In this document: positions 44,840 to 53,530 of the stretch, piece after piece | Layout of the letters: each line of letters starts with the position of its first letter | How positions within the stretch are numbered: the first letter of the stretch is position 1 | Made by a program: the position numbers and the translations under genes | Assembly (NCBI GenBank): GCA_934359185.1 | Contig: CAKRLE010000003.1 | Span: 124,001 to 188,000 of the forward strand | DNA from: an uncultured Lachnospira sp. | GTDB lineage: Bacteria; Bacillota; Clostridia; Lachnospirales; Lachnospiraceae | Direction of reading: 5' to 3' | DNA: 64,000 nucleotides | Notes under the pieces: generated by a model | What the model was told of the DNA's origin: nothing | What the model saw: the letters and a program-made list of their open reading frames with translations, nothing else | Databases searched by the model: none

Positions 44840-47236
44840 ATGGCAGATTTCGAAGTACAAGAAAAAGACGGGAAAATATATTGTCCCTTAAAGAAAGCAT
44901 GGCACGTATCAACACCAGAAGAAAAAGTTCGTCAATATTACATCGCTATTCTTGCTAACAAATATGGATACTCTCTTGAACAAATGGAGCAGGAACTTAA
45001 AGTAAATAACTCCAAACGTGGTCAAGGTAAAGCTCGCGCAGATATTGTAATTTGGAAAAGTGAGCAGGACAAAAAAGACAAAAAGGCTGCTTTTATTGTA
45101 GTAGAGTGCAAAGCTGAAAATGTTAAGGTTCGAGTTGAAGATTATTACCAAGGATTTAATTATGCTTCTTGGGCACATGCAGAATTCTTTGTAACAACAA
45201 ACGAAAAAGAAACAAAATATTTTAATGTAGACCCTGCATATTTACCTCAAAAATTAGATGAAGTTGTAGCTATTCCTACTGCTAAAGATGTAGATGATGC
45301 TGCAAGAATTGAACAAATCAAAAATCAAACCAAGCTTTTTACACGTGATGAATTCACAAAGACGTTACGCGCTTGTCATAACATAATTAGGAATAATGAT
45401 AAGCTATCTCCAGAGGCTGCGTTTGACGAAATCAGCAAACTACTTTTCATGAAAATTAGATTCGAGCGTGACAATAAGGGTATGAAAGTATTCACAAAAC
45501 AGGAATACCTTGATGCTGCCCAAAATCACGAAAAAAATGTTAGACCGGGTCTAAAGGGCACTGACTTATACGCACTCTCTTACATGCAGTTTTTATTTAG
45601 AACTACTAAAGAGTTCTTTAAAGATGACAGATTATTTGATGATAAAGATGAAATAAATATCAGAGAGAATAGTTTCATTCAAATCTTGGAGAAACTTGAA
45701 ACATTTAATCTATCCGATACGCAAGATGACGTTAAAGGAATAGCATTCGAAGAATTCCTAGGGACAACATTCAGAGGCGAATTAGGACAGTTCTTCACCC
45801 CTAGAACTATCGTTGATTTTATGACAGAGATTCTTGACCCTCAAGAGGGTGAGGTAATTTGTGACCCTACCTGTGGCTCTGGTGGATTCTTAATTAAGGC
45901 TTTTGAATATGTAAGAGAAAAAATAGAGGCAGATATCCGTTCAAAAAAGGATTCTTTAAGACTTTCCATTGAAGGGAATGACTACGATGCTCTTCCAGAA
46001 GATAAACAAGTAAAGATAAGTCATTCCATAGATAAAATGCAAGTAGCACTAAATACTGAATTAGATACTGGCATTGAGGGTAGTCGAATGTATCAGCTTT
46101 CTAGGAATTGCATTTATGGTACAGATGCTAATCCACGTATGGCTCGTACATCTAAAATGAACATGATTATGCATGGCGATGGTCATGGTGGTGTGCATCA
46201 TCATGACGGGTTGCTTAATATTAATGGTATTTTTGAAGAGAGATTTGACGTTATCTTAACAAATCCACCTTTTGGTCAGAATGTGGATAGAGGTCAGCTC
46301 ATTTCAGAAGCAGATAAATTCACTGACGAAGAAATGAAGAAAAAATATAAGAAAAAATATGGTGCAGCTTACGATGAAGCCCTAAAGCAGGTTGATGACC
46401 ATATCGGCGAGTCATTACTATCTCTTTACGATTTAGGTAATACTTCTACACTGACAGAAGTTTTATTTATGGAAAGATGCTTACGACTTCTAAAAAAAGG
46501 AGGTCGTATGGGGATGGTACTCCCAGAAGGCGTTCTAAACAATAAAAACCTTCAGGCTGTTAGAGAATATTTTGAAGGAAAAGCAAAAATTATTCTGATT
46601 TGCTCTATCCCACAGGATGTATTTATAGCTGCAGGCGCAACTGTAAAACCAAGTCTTGTTTTTATGCGAAGATTCACAAATGATGAAGAATCTGAATATG
46701 CAAATTGCAAGTCTGAAGCACTTGCTGAAGTAACAACTTTACACCAAGCAGAAATTGACAAATTAGAAGCCACTATTGCTAAAGCAAATGCTCTCACGGA
46801 ATCACTTAAAGATGACCTTAAGAAGGCACAGACAAAGCTTAAGCAGGCAAAGAAGGACAAGAAAAATACAACATCAGTTGAGACAGAAATAACAACAATC
46901 AAAAAAGAGCAAGCTGACAATAGGCTAAATAAGAAAACTGCCGAAAAAGAATTGAAGGGACTTTATAAGCAGATTGATGAAGAGACAAAACCGGTTGTTA
47001 AGAAGAAGTTTGATTATGATATTCCTATTGCAAAGATTGATGATGCTGGAATTACAACGACTGGTGCTGCATCCGAAGGAAATCAGTTACCGCAGTTAGT
47101 AGATGAATACTCAGCTTATAGAATACAGAATAATTTATGGCCAGTTTTAAACAATGAAATAATCTATGCGATGAATACCGACGGAAAATATTGTAGGTAT
47201 ATTGGTAGTCAGGAGGTGGTGTTGAATGAGCAATAA
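44840..47236 (+). CDS. Fused restriction endonuclease-N6-adenine methyltransferase (type IIG/BcgI-like)
   Basis: The 798-residue protein joins two activities. Residues 1-130 form a type I R-subunit-like nuclease domain with D68, and E89-C-K91 in FIVVECKAE (the D...ExK set). From about 170 on it is an HsdM-like N6-adenine methyltransferase: helical N-domain, AdoMet motif D342-PTCGSGGF, and catalytic N475-PPF. A long coiled coil (about residues 625-715) and a short C-terminal segment follow. There is no separate HsdR. The specificity subunit gene overlaps its end by 11 bases. This is the layout of BcgI-type enzymes, which cut on both sides of the site. AAAGGAGG marks the start. Confidence 0.85.
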   Translation: MADFEVQEKDGKIYCPLKKAWHVSTPEEKVRQYYIAILANKYGYSLEQMEQELKVNNSKRGQGKARADIVIWKSEQDKKDKKAAFIVVECKAENVKVRVEDYYQGFNYASWAHAEFFVTTNEKETKYFNVDPAYLPQKLDEVVAIPTAKDVDDAARIEQIKNQTKLFTRDEFTKTLRACHNIIRNNDKLSPEAAFDEISKLLFMKIRFERDNKGMKVFTKQEYLDAAQNHEKNVRPGLKGTDLYALSYMQFLFRTTKEFFKDDRLFDDKDEINIRENSFIQILEKLETFNLSDTQDDVKGIAFEEFLGTTFRGELGQFFTPRTIVDFMTEILDPQEGEVICDPTCGSGGFLIKAFEYVREKIEADIRSKKDSLRLSIEGNDYDALPEDKQVKISHSIDKMQVALNTELDTGIEGSRMYQLSRNCIYGTDANPRMARTSKMNMIMHGDGHGGVHHHDGLLNINGIFEERFDVILTNPPFGQNVDRGQLISEADKFTDEEMKKKYKKKYGAAYDEALKQVDDHIGESLLSLYDLGNTSTLTEVLFMERCLRLLKKGGRMGMVLPEGVLNNKNLQAVREYFEGKAKIILICSIPQDVFIAAGATVKPSLVFMRRFTNDEESEYANCKSEALAEVTTLHQAEIDKLEATIAKANALTESLKDDLKKAQTKLKQAKKDKKNTTSVETEITTIKKEQADNRLNKKTAEKELKGLYKQIDEETKPVVKKKFDYDIPIAKIDDAGITTTGAASEGNQLPQLVDEYSAYRIQNNLWPVLNNEIIYAMNTDGKYCRYIGSQEVVLNEQ

Positions 47237-48608
47237 ACCAGCACTACTTTCAACTGTTCCTTTTTCTTCATTTTCCCAATGGGATGTGAAACAGTTCTTT
47301 TTTGCAAAGATACTTTCAAAATATCCCGTGGAGGAATTAGGAAAACATTTAATTCATCAAACAGAAAAAATACAACTATCTGATGAGCCTACCAAAGAAT
47401 TCACCATATTAGGCGTGTCAAATAAAATCGGTATGTTTGATGCTTCTACTGAAAAAGGAAGCAAAATTAAACAAAAGTACCATGTTGTAAAAGATAATTG
47501 GTTAGCCTACAACCCATATCGAATTAATGTAGGTTCAATAGGAATAAAAACACCTAATTTGAAAGGTAGTTATATAAGTCCTGCATATGTTGTTTTTAGT
47601 TGTAAGGATACTATTCTACCTGAATATTTGTGGCTGATGATGAAAAGTGATTTCTTCAATAAGCTTATCAAGGATTCGACAACTGGTTCAGTTAGACAAA
47701 CATTGCATTTTGAAAAACTTGCATCTATAAAAGCACCTATACCTTCTGTGACCGTGCAACAACACATTCTCGACGCATATCATGCTAAACTTGATGAAGC
47801 AGATGAAAATATCAGGAAAGGTAATAATTATAACGATGGATTGTTATTAAGTGTTCAAGCTGATGTTTCAAATTTAAAAAACAAAACAACTAAAAATACT
47901 GCTAGTTCGTCAATCTTGCAAATTATCCCTTTCACATCTACTATAAGGTGGGAAGTTGACTATATACAAAAGAAAGGACGATTAGAGACCATATACAATA
48001 GTTTTAAGTATCAGGAATATTGTATTAACGATTTGCAAAAGGAATCACTATTTGGACTTTCAGTGAAGGCTTCTTTAGATAAGAAAAATGGTATGATTCC
48101 TGTATTAAGGATGTCGAATGTGATTAATGGAGAACTCGATTTTTCAACATTAAAATATTTGCCTGAAGATTGTGCATCAACTGAAAAAGAGCCTCAAAAG
48201 TGGATTTTACGTAAAGGAGATTTCTTAATAACGAGAACTAATGGTAGCAAAGATTTGATAGGAAAAGCCGCTATTTTTAACAGTGACGAAACATATACGT
48301 ATGCATCTTATCTCATCAGATATCGTTTTGACACAACTATTGTGTTACCTGAGTATGTAAATATTTTATTTATGACACCTCTTGTTCGAGAACAAATTGC
48401 AGTTATGCGAAGACAAGGAGGGGGACAATATAACCTGAATAGTGACGAAATTGGAGCTATCCGCCTTCCAGTTCCCTCTATATCAATTCAGAAACAAATA
48501 ATAAAGAAATTCTTTGATGCAAAAGATGAAGCCCAAATATATTATGATGCAGCCACTAAATGTCAAATCGAGGCAGCCGTAGATTTCGAAAAAGAAATAT
48601 TCTCTTAA
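47226..48608 (+). CDS. Specificity subunit of the restriction-modification system (HsdS-like)
   Basis: The 460-residue protein has two target recognition domains, each ended by a helix: the first with TLHFEKLASIKAPIPSVTVQ and a helix (HILDAYHAKLDEADENIRKG), the second with NSDEIGAIRLPVPSISIQ and QIIKKFFDAKDEAQIYYDAA. This repeat is typical of HsdS, which reads a split DNA sequence. Overlap with the preceding gene (AGGAGG inside it) points to a fixed subunit ratio. No partial or inverted HsdS copies are nearby, so recombination-driven specificity switching is not suggested. Confidence 0.88.
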   Translation: MSNKPALLSTVPFSSFSQWDVKQFFFAKILSKYPVEELGKHLIHQTEKIQLSDEPTKEFTILGVSNKIGMFDASTEKGSKIKQKYHVVKDNWLAYNPYRINVGSIGIKTPNLKGSYISPAYVVFSCKDTILPEYLWLMMKSDFFNKLIKDSTTGSVRQTLHFEKLASIKAPIPSVTVQQHILDAYHAKLDEADENIRKGNNYNDGLLLSVQADVSNLKNKTTKNTASSSILQIIPFTSTIRWEVDYIQKKGRLETIYNSFKYQEYCINDLQKESLFGLSVKASLDKKNGMIPVLRMSNVINGELDFSTLKYLPEDCASTEKEPQKWILRKGDFLITRTNGSKDLIGKAAIFNSDETYTYASYLIRYRFDTTIVLPEYVNILFMTPLVREQIAVMRRQGGGQYNLNSDEIGAIRLPVPSISIQKQIIKKFFDAKDEAQIYYDAATKCQIEAAVDFEKEIFS

Positions 48609-48612
48609 ACTA

Positions 48613-48660
48613 AAAAAGCCACAATCCCGGTAGTCTCCCTACCAACAATTGTGGCTTTTT
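48613..48660 (+). terminator. Terminator after the specificity gene
   Basis: AAAAAGCCACAAT (48613-48625) pairs with ATTGTGGCTTTTT (48648-48660), with a nested GGTAG/CTACC stem in the loop. It is only four bases past the stop. Confidence 0.92.
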
Positions 48661-48690
48661 ATGTTCAAAGTTTTGTATGTGTGCCATCGC

Positions 48691-48717
48691 TTAGTAGTCC
48701 CTTACTACTAAGGATTT
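48691..48717. repeat. TTAGTAGT repeat site, middle copy
   Basis: TTAGTAGT (48691-48698) and ACTACTAA (48704-48711) form an inverted repeat around five bases; TACTACTAAGGATTT (48703-48717) is identical to 40599-40613. A further TTAGTAGTC lies at about 48760. It may be the right end of a roughly 8.1-kb insertion bearing the integrase remnant and the R-M genes. Confidence 0.55.
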
Positions 48718-48927
48718 CTCCCCCACACCTTTGCCTTTATCCAGATTCCGCCCATGAGCCTTAGTAGTCGAAACCGTAGTAATTCCAAGGCTTTCTGCCA
48801 TATTCTGCACTGTGTTGCCCCAGTCTGCGAAGGTATGCATTATCATAAAACTGGAGTTCCGTGGCAGATGAATAAAACTTTTATCATAACCCCGAAATCC
48901 TCCATAATCCTCTATAAATCTTTGCAC
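48691..48927 (-). CDS. Possible small gene or remnant, unrecognised
   Basis: An open frame of 78 codons with a GTG start (or remnant of a longer gene) reads through GFRGYDKSFIHLPRNSSFMI and GNTVQNMAESLGITTVSTTK. The sequence looks protein-like but I recognise no family, and its end runs into the repeat site. There is no strong ribosome site. It may be a relic of a gene cut by the insertion. Confidence 0.25.
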   Translation of the reverse strand: MQRFIEDYGGFRGYDKSFIHLPRNSSFMIMHTFADWGNTVQNMAESLGITTVSTTKAHGRNLDKGKGVGEKSLVVRDY

Positions 48928-48957
48928 CTACGCCACCAAGATTTCACTTTTAATATG

Positions 48958-49848
48958 CTAATATGCAATCCTAAAATAATCCAGATATGCTTTATATTTA
49001 TCTTGCGCTTTCAGGCAAGTGTCAATCAGATACCCATTTTCATTGTTCCATTCTTTCAATCCACGATAGTAAAACATCTTTAAATTATCCTCGATAATAA
49101 ATGGAACAATATTATATTTCAGACATTCTTTAAACATAATCAATCGGCCAATACGTCCATTGCCATCCTGAAATGGATGAATACGCTCAAACCTTACATG
49201 AAAATCAAGAATATCCTCAAAGGACTTTTCTTCTTTGTTATTGTACTCCAACAACAATTTCTTCATCCTATCTGCAACTTCTTCCGGAAGTGCAGTCTCC
49301 ATTCCGCCGACTTCATTTGGCAGTTTTTTGTAATCACCGACAGCAAACCAATCCTTTCTGGAATCACTGGTACCATTTTTCAGGACCTGATGCAGTTCCT
49401 TGATAAATTTTTCCGTCAATACCGATTTTGCGTGATCAATAATCATATCAATACATCGGAAATGGTTTGCCGTTTCAATCACATCATCTACATTAAGCAC
49501 TTCTTTTTCTATACCAATGGTATTCGTCTCGAAGATATATCGGGTCTGTTCATGAGTCAGGCGACTACCTTCCATATGGTTTGAATTATATGTTAAATCA
49601 ATCTGTGTCTTATGATAAATACCACCAGAATATTTATTTGCCTTCTCATCCAGCAAAATATCCAGCAGAGTTGTCGATTTTTCTTTCTTCTTGTTAGAGC
49701 GCTCCGGCTTTGGGGCATTTTCCGGAATATTCCATGTCTTTCCGATAAGAAATGCTCCCGGCACACGCCCATGAGCACAATAATTTCTTACACTACGTTC
49801 AGATACATCCCATTTTTTCGCCATTTCAGCAACTGAAAGGTATCGCAT
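48958..49848 (-). CDS. Fic-domain protein with N-terminal helix-turn-helix
   Basis: Fic enzymes transfer AMP (or another nucleotide part) onto target proteins. The full active motif H224-PFQDGNGRIGR-235 is present. An inhibitory helix with S89-NHM-E93-G94, fitting (S/T)xxxE(G/N), lies N-terminal to the Fic core, so it is an intrinsically inhibited class II Fic. Residues 1-45 form a helix-turn-helix (MRYLSVAEMAKKWDVSERSV, then a wing with IGKTWNIPENAP), so it may also bind DNA. AGGAGG before 49848 decides the start over a GTG at 49866. It is a single gene; no separate antitoxin is seen. Length 296. Confidence 0.9.
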   Translation of the reverse strand: MRYLSVAEMAKKWDVSERSVRNYCAHGRVPGAFLIGKTWNIPENAPKPERSNKKKEKSTTLLDILLDEKANKYSGGIYHKTQIDLTYNSNHMEGSRLTHEQTRYIFETNTIGIEKEVLNVDDVIETANHFRCIDMIIDHAKSVLTEKFIKELHQVLKNGTSDSRKDWFAVGDYKKLPNEVGGMETALPEEVADRMKKLLLEYNNKEEKSFEDILDFHVRFERIHPFQDGNGRIGRLIMFKECLKYNIVPFIIEDNLKMFYYRGLKEWNNENGYLIDTCLKAQDKYKAYLDYFRIAY

Positions 49849-50367
49849 CTGCCGTCCTCCTTTCACACGATGAAAAATCCATTCTATAACTTTTCATTTC
49901 CATGATTTCAAAATTACACTTATCATAGTTAGTATACCATATTATCGGCAATAAATCTATTTATTTATGTTTGTTTTTATTATTTTTGCCGACGCAAATC
50001 CAAAGCCGTCCCATTAATACCAGATCATTAAACATCATCTGAACATAGTAATCTCCAACCAGCTTACACGTAATACCATTTTCTTTGATTCTATCCTTCA
50101 TCTTCTTAACCTCGATTCATGATTTTTTATTCACATTGAGACTCATTGGTGTAGTAACACCATCTGCGAGCCTCCCCTTGATATTACTCGACTTTTTTGA
50201 AATTTCTGCAAATATTGCTGTGGCAGATGAATATTTCAAAATGGTACAATTCAAAGCAACGTGTAATAGCCAAATAGTAGTAAATTAGAGGTTTTCAGAC
50301 TACTAACGCAGGTATACATCGTTAAAGGATTGACCTATAAAGCATTATATAATAATCTGCTTCACAT
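49849..50367. other. Island gap with a decayed small open frame
   Basis: This 519-base AT-rich stretch has no convincing gene. On the minus strand 50101-49961 encodes 46 residues (MKDRIKENGITCKLVGDYYV, then diverging), which recalls the start of TnpV-like small proteins of mobile elements, at low certainty. On the plus strand, fragments such as 50085-50288 have no ribosome site or recognisable product. The third TAGTAGT site is at 50275-50305. Confidence 0.4.
50275..50305. repeat. TAGTAGT repeat site, right copy
   Basis: TAGTAGT (50275-50281) and ACTACTA (50299-50305) form an inverted repeat. The left flank TAGTAGTAAATTAG nearly equals TAGTAGTAAAATTAG of the left copy (40566-40580). It lies 63 bases past the stop of the HEPN gene. 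Confidence 0.45.
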
Positions 50368-51780
50368 CTAAAAAATCCGTAATAATTCGGTTTTGATTAC
50401 TTCGTCTGGCAATCCAATATATTTAAAAAAACTAGCATAGACAATTGCAAACAATGGGACATATATCTTTGCACTTTCCTCCCATTTTATTGTACCAGAA
50501 TGTGTCTTATTATCACGCAATTTTACAAAAGATGCTATACTATTCTCATTTACTACAGATAACGAGTATTTTGACACAATTGCATTCACTACATCACTAT
50601 TTTCATTATATAGTGTAAGTATTTTCCGTTTCGATGTATAATCCAAATATTTAAAAGCACTACTAATTGTAGTTTCTTTATTTGCATCAATTTCATTATG
50701 TTCTTTAACAAATTCTGATATCGTATTTTTAATATTCTTTTTCAATTCCTCAATAAGTGCATCTTTCTCTCTTTTTCTCTTATCATCTAGATGGTAAGAA
50801 ACTTCTAAAGCCGTACATAAATCTTGAACATTTTTGATTGATATTCGGTTAACCATTTTATTATCTTCAGGAAGAAGCTCAAGCAATGAATCAACCTTAC
50901 TATTTATAATTCCATCTACTAAATTAGGAATATAATCAAAAATACTACTTATTTGAATCACCCTATGACTTTGTCTTGTAGAATAATTCTCATAAGAATC
51001 AAAAATTTTGCATATTCCTGTCTTAAAATACCCTTGTTCAGAATTTCTTTGGCTGAGATATACTTCTTCAAAGCAAACATTATTTTGAGAAGTCAAAATT
51101 GCAACAATTTTTCTCACTATATTGTAGTATTTTTCTATCTTTTCAAAACTTTGAGCATTTTCAAATGAAAAGCGAAAAAATGTATACATTTTTCCAAGAT
51201 TATATGCACCTCTATTTTCTGCATTGTAAGTTTCTGCTGTTCGTCCTACTGAAACAGTTAATGTTACTTTTTCATTTTCAATCTGAAACTGTATTGTCCG
51301 GGTATAGTCTCTCCAAGGGCGCATTTTTATAGTTCCTGCTCCATCATATTTTAATAATTCGGAGATATCGGTTTTCTCAATTGCTATTTCTGGAGTATAT
51401 AATGCATTTATATTCCCACTGCAAAATGTAATTGCATGAAATTTACACCAATCTTCTGTCAACATACTAAAAAATCCTTGAGCATTTCCATATGCCTTTA
51501 CAATAATCGGTGTTGCAAATCTAATAGCAACATTAGTACCAATAAAACTTGTAACAAATTTTCCATTACGCAATATTGCAATCATGCTATTATTATCTTC
51601 ACCAAATAAATATTCCGGCATATCTGTATTATGTGATTCTATACGATTAAGAGAATCATATCTTCTTAGAGCATCACTTTGTGCTGGAAGCAAAGTGACT
51701 ATATTATCCGACACACTATATGTATAAATATCGTCTTCTACTTTTATATAGCCGCAAAAATTCTCATCTATTTTCTTCAT
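50368..51780 (-). CDS. Putative anti-phage HEPN protein (ApeA-like)
   Basis: The 470-residue protein has a beta-rich N-terminal half (about 1-230) and a helical C-terminal half. Near the end, LRDNKTHSG gives R422-x4-H427, the RxxxxH motif of HEPN ribonucleases, and is followed by a helix (AKIYVPLFAIVYASFFKYIG) that would complete the HEPN bundle. This architecture is like ApeA single-gene abortive-infection proteins, in which the N-domain senses phage and the HEPN domain cuts RNA. The family match is an inference. It starts eight bases after the chemoreceptor stop, with a weak ribosome site (AGAGG), as if inserted right behind that gene. Confidence 0.6.
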   Translation of the reverse strand: MKKIDENFCGYIKVEDDIYTYSVSDNIVTLLPAQSDALRRYDSLNRIESHNTDMPEYLFGEDNNSMIAILRNGKFVTSFIGTNVAIRFATPIIVKAYGNAQGFFSMLTEDWCKFHAITFCSGNINALYTPEIAIEKTDISELLKYDGAGTIKMRPWRDYTRTIQFQIENEKVTLTVSVGRTAETYNAENRGAYNLGKMYTFFRFSFENAQSFEKIEKYYNIVRKIVAILTSQNNVCFEEVYLSQRNSEQGYFKTGICKIFDSYENYSTRQSHRVIQISSIFDYIPNLVDGIINSKVDSLLELLPEDNKMVNRISIKNVQDLCTALEVSYHLDDKRKREKDALIEELKKNIKNTISEFVKEHNEIDANKETTISSAFKYLDYTSKRKILTLYNENSDVVNAIVSKYSLSVVNENSIASFVKLRDNKTHSGTIKWEESAKIYVPLFAIVYASFFKYIGLPDEVIKTELLRIF

Positions 51781-51788
51781 ACGCCTCT

Positions 51789-53492
51789 CTACCCCATCTT
51801 AAAGTAATCAATACTATCCGCAAGCAATCCCGCAATCTCTCTCAGCTGCTCTGCGCTCTCAGATACGTGGCGGAAAGAATCAGCAACTTCTTCTGTCTCC
51901 TGGTAGGTCTTCCTGGTTCCCTCGACATTATTCTGGGCTATCTCAGAAAGTTCATCAACCGCAGAGACAACCTGGTTACGTGAATTTTCAAGCTTCTGCG
52001 TGCTCGCCTTTATAAGTTCAATACTCTTCATAGAGCTTTCAATCTCAGACAGAACATTTTCAACAACCTCCTGAGTTTCCGTCATGCTTTCACTCTGGCT
52101 CATTATTATATCCTGCATCTGTTTCATAAGCTCAACAGCCTTAGTAGAATCCTCCATAAGAACCCTCGCTGTATCATCTATATCCTGGCTTGATGTATTA
52201 GACTGCTCCGCAAGCTTCTTAATCTGACCTGCAACAACTGCAAAACCGCGTCCGCTCTCTCCTGCCCTGGCAGCTTCAATTGAAGCATTAAGACTCAACA
52301 GATTAGTTTCCTCCGCTATCGAAGATATAATTGAAGTAGCCTCCTGTATCTTCTGTACCGAATTATTCGTTCTTATAGTCTGCTTTTTCACATCCTCAAT
52401 AATACGCTCAACATCACTGTTAATAGCTCTGAGTTTCTCAAGAGTCTCTGATGCTTTCTCACTTGACTTCTGCATTGAAGCCGCATTGGTATCAAGCAGT
52501 TCAACCTCTCCAGATGTTTCTGTTATGTTCATTCCCATAACCTTCATATTTTCAGACGTATTCTGTGAATTCTTTGCCTGCTCACTTGAATTATCAACAA
52601 TCATGTTTACAGCTGACCTTACCTGTTCCATTGTTCCATTAGTCGTGTCAGCTACAGATTTAAGTTCAGTTCCTGCATTAAGAAGCGCATTAGCATTAGT
52701 TGAAATGTCTTTTATTACCGTCTTCATGGCATCGCGCAGCGTAATTGTAACTTTAGACAATGCACCAATTTCATCTTTTCTGTTCAAAAGCTTATCATCT
52801 ACCCATACATCCAGATTACCATTAGCAACCTTTTCTACAACGCCAATACTCGTCCTTATGCTCCTGCTTATTGATGATGACATTTTAATTCCAAATGCAG
52901 CACATATAGCCATTATCACGCACACAGCCACACCAATAGTCATCATGATATGGCTTATTACAGTATCTTTTTCTGCCTTATTGGTTCCAACAAATACCAT
53001 TCCGACAATCTCGCTATTGCTTCCATTCTGATATACAGGCATGAAATATCCATACTCAAGCGTACCATTAAGTGATACGCTCCTGCTGAAATAATTCTGT
53101 CCGTTATTAAGAACATTTTGAATAATAACGTCTCCCGCCGATGAACCGAGCAGTCTGTTACCATTGCTGTCAAATGCAGATGTCATAATTCTCTTGCTTC
53201 CGTAGAAAAATGTTACATCCATTCCAGTATTCTGCTTAATTCCGTCAACAAGACTCTCTGATTTGGAAACATTGTAACTACCCTTCCATATATCGCCATT
53301 GCTTGCCTGTATGTAATCACCTGTGTTCTGGTCATAAGCAGCAAGTGTAGCTGCCGCAGTTCCCTTGAGTGCTTCCTGTATTTCATCTGTCATTACACTC
53401 TTTACCCGGGTAAGTGTAAATGTAACTGATATCAGTCCAAGAATTAATATCGGACCAATAGTCATCGCAAGTATCTTCTTTTTTATACTCAT
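51789..53492 (-). CDS. Methyl-accepting chemotaxis protein
   Basis: This membrane chemoreceptor signals to CheA. It has an N-terminal membrane helix ([18 protein letters not shown]), an extracellular Cache-type sensor of about 160 residues, a second helix ([20 protein letters not shown]), HAMP, and the signalling tip [24 protein letters not shown] with methylation helices on each side. GGAG six bases before 53492 favours this start. Length 567. It lies 38 bases after a BMP-type lipoprotein gene and the two are probably co-transcribed. Confidence 0.93.
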   Translation of the reverse strand: MSIKKKILAMTIGPILILGLISVTFTLTRVKSVMTDEIQEALKGTAAATLAAYDQNTGDYIQASNGDIWKGSYNVSKSESLVDGIKQNTGMDVTFFYGSKRIMTSAFDSNGNRLLGSSAGDVIIQNVLNNGQNYFSRSVSLNGTLEYGYFMPVYQNGSNSEIVGMVFVGTNKAEKDTVISHIMMTIGVAVCVIMAICAAFGIKMSSSISRSIRTSIGVVEKVANGNLDVWVDDKLLNRKDEIGALSKVTITLRDAMKTVIKDISTNANALLNAGTELKSVADTTNGTMEQVRSAVNMIVDNSSEQAKNSQNTSENMKVMGMNITETSGEVELLDTNAASMQKSSEKASETLEKLRAINSDVERIIEDVKKQTIRTNNSVQKIQEATSIISSIAEETNLLSLNASIEAARAGESGRGFAVVAGQIKKLAEQSNTSSQDIDDTARVLMEDSTKAVELMKQMQDIIMSQSESMTETQEVVENVLSEIESSMKSIELIKASTQKLENSRNQVVSAVDELSEIAQNNVEGTRKTYQETEEVADSFRHVSESAEQLREIAGLLADSIDYFKMG

Positions 53493-53530
53493 ATACTTCT
53501 CCATTTCCATGCGCCAAAATGCACATTAAA

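Noticed and set aside
44840..47236. Plain type I HsdM
   Set aside because: The N-terminal 130 residues carry a D...ExK nuclease pattern and no hsdR gene is nearby, so a fused enzyme is the better call.
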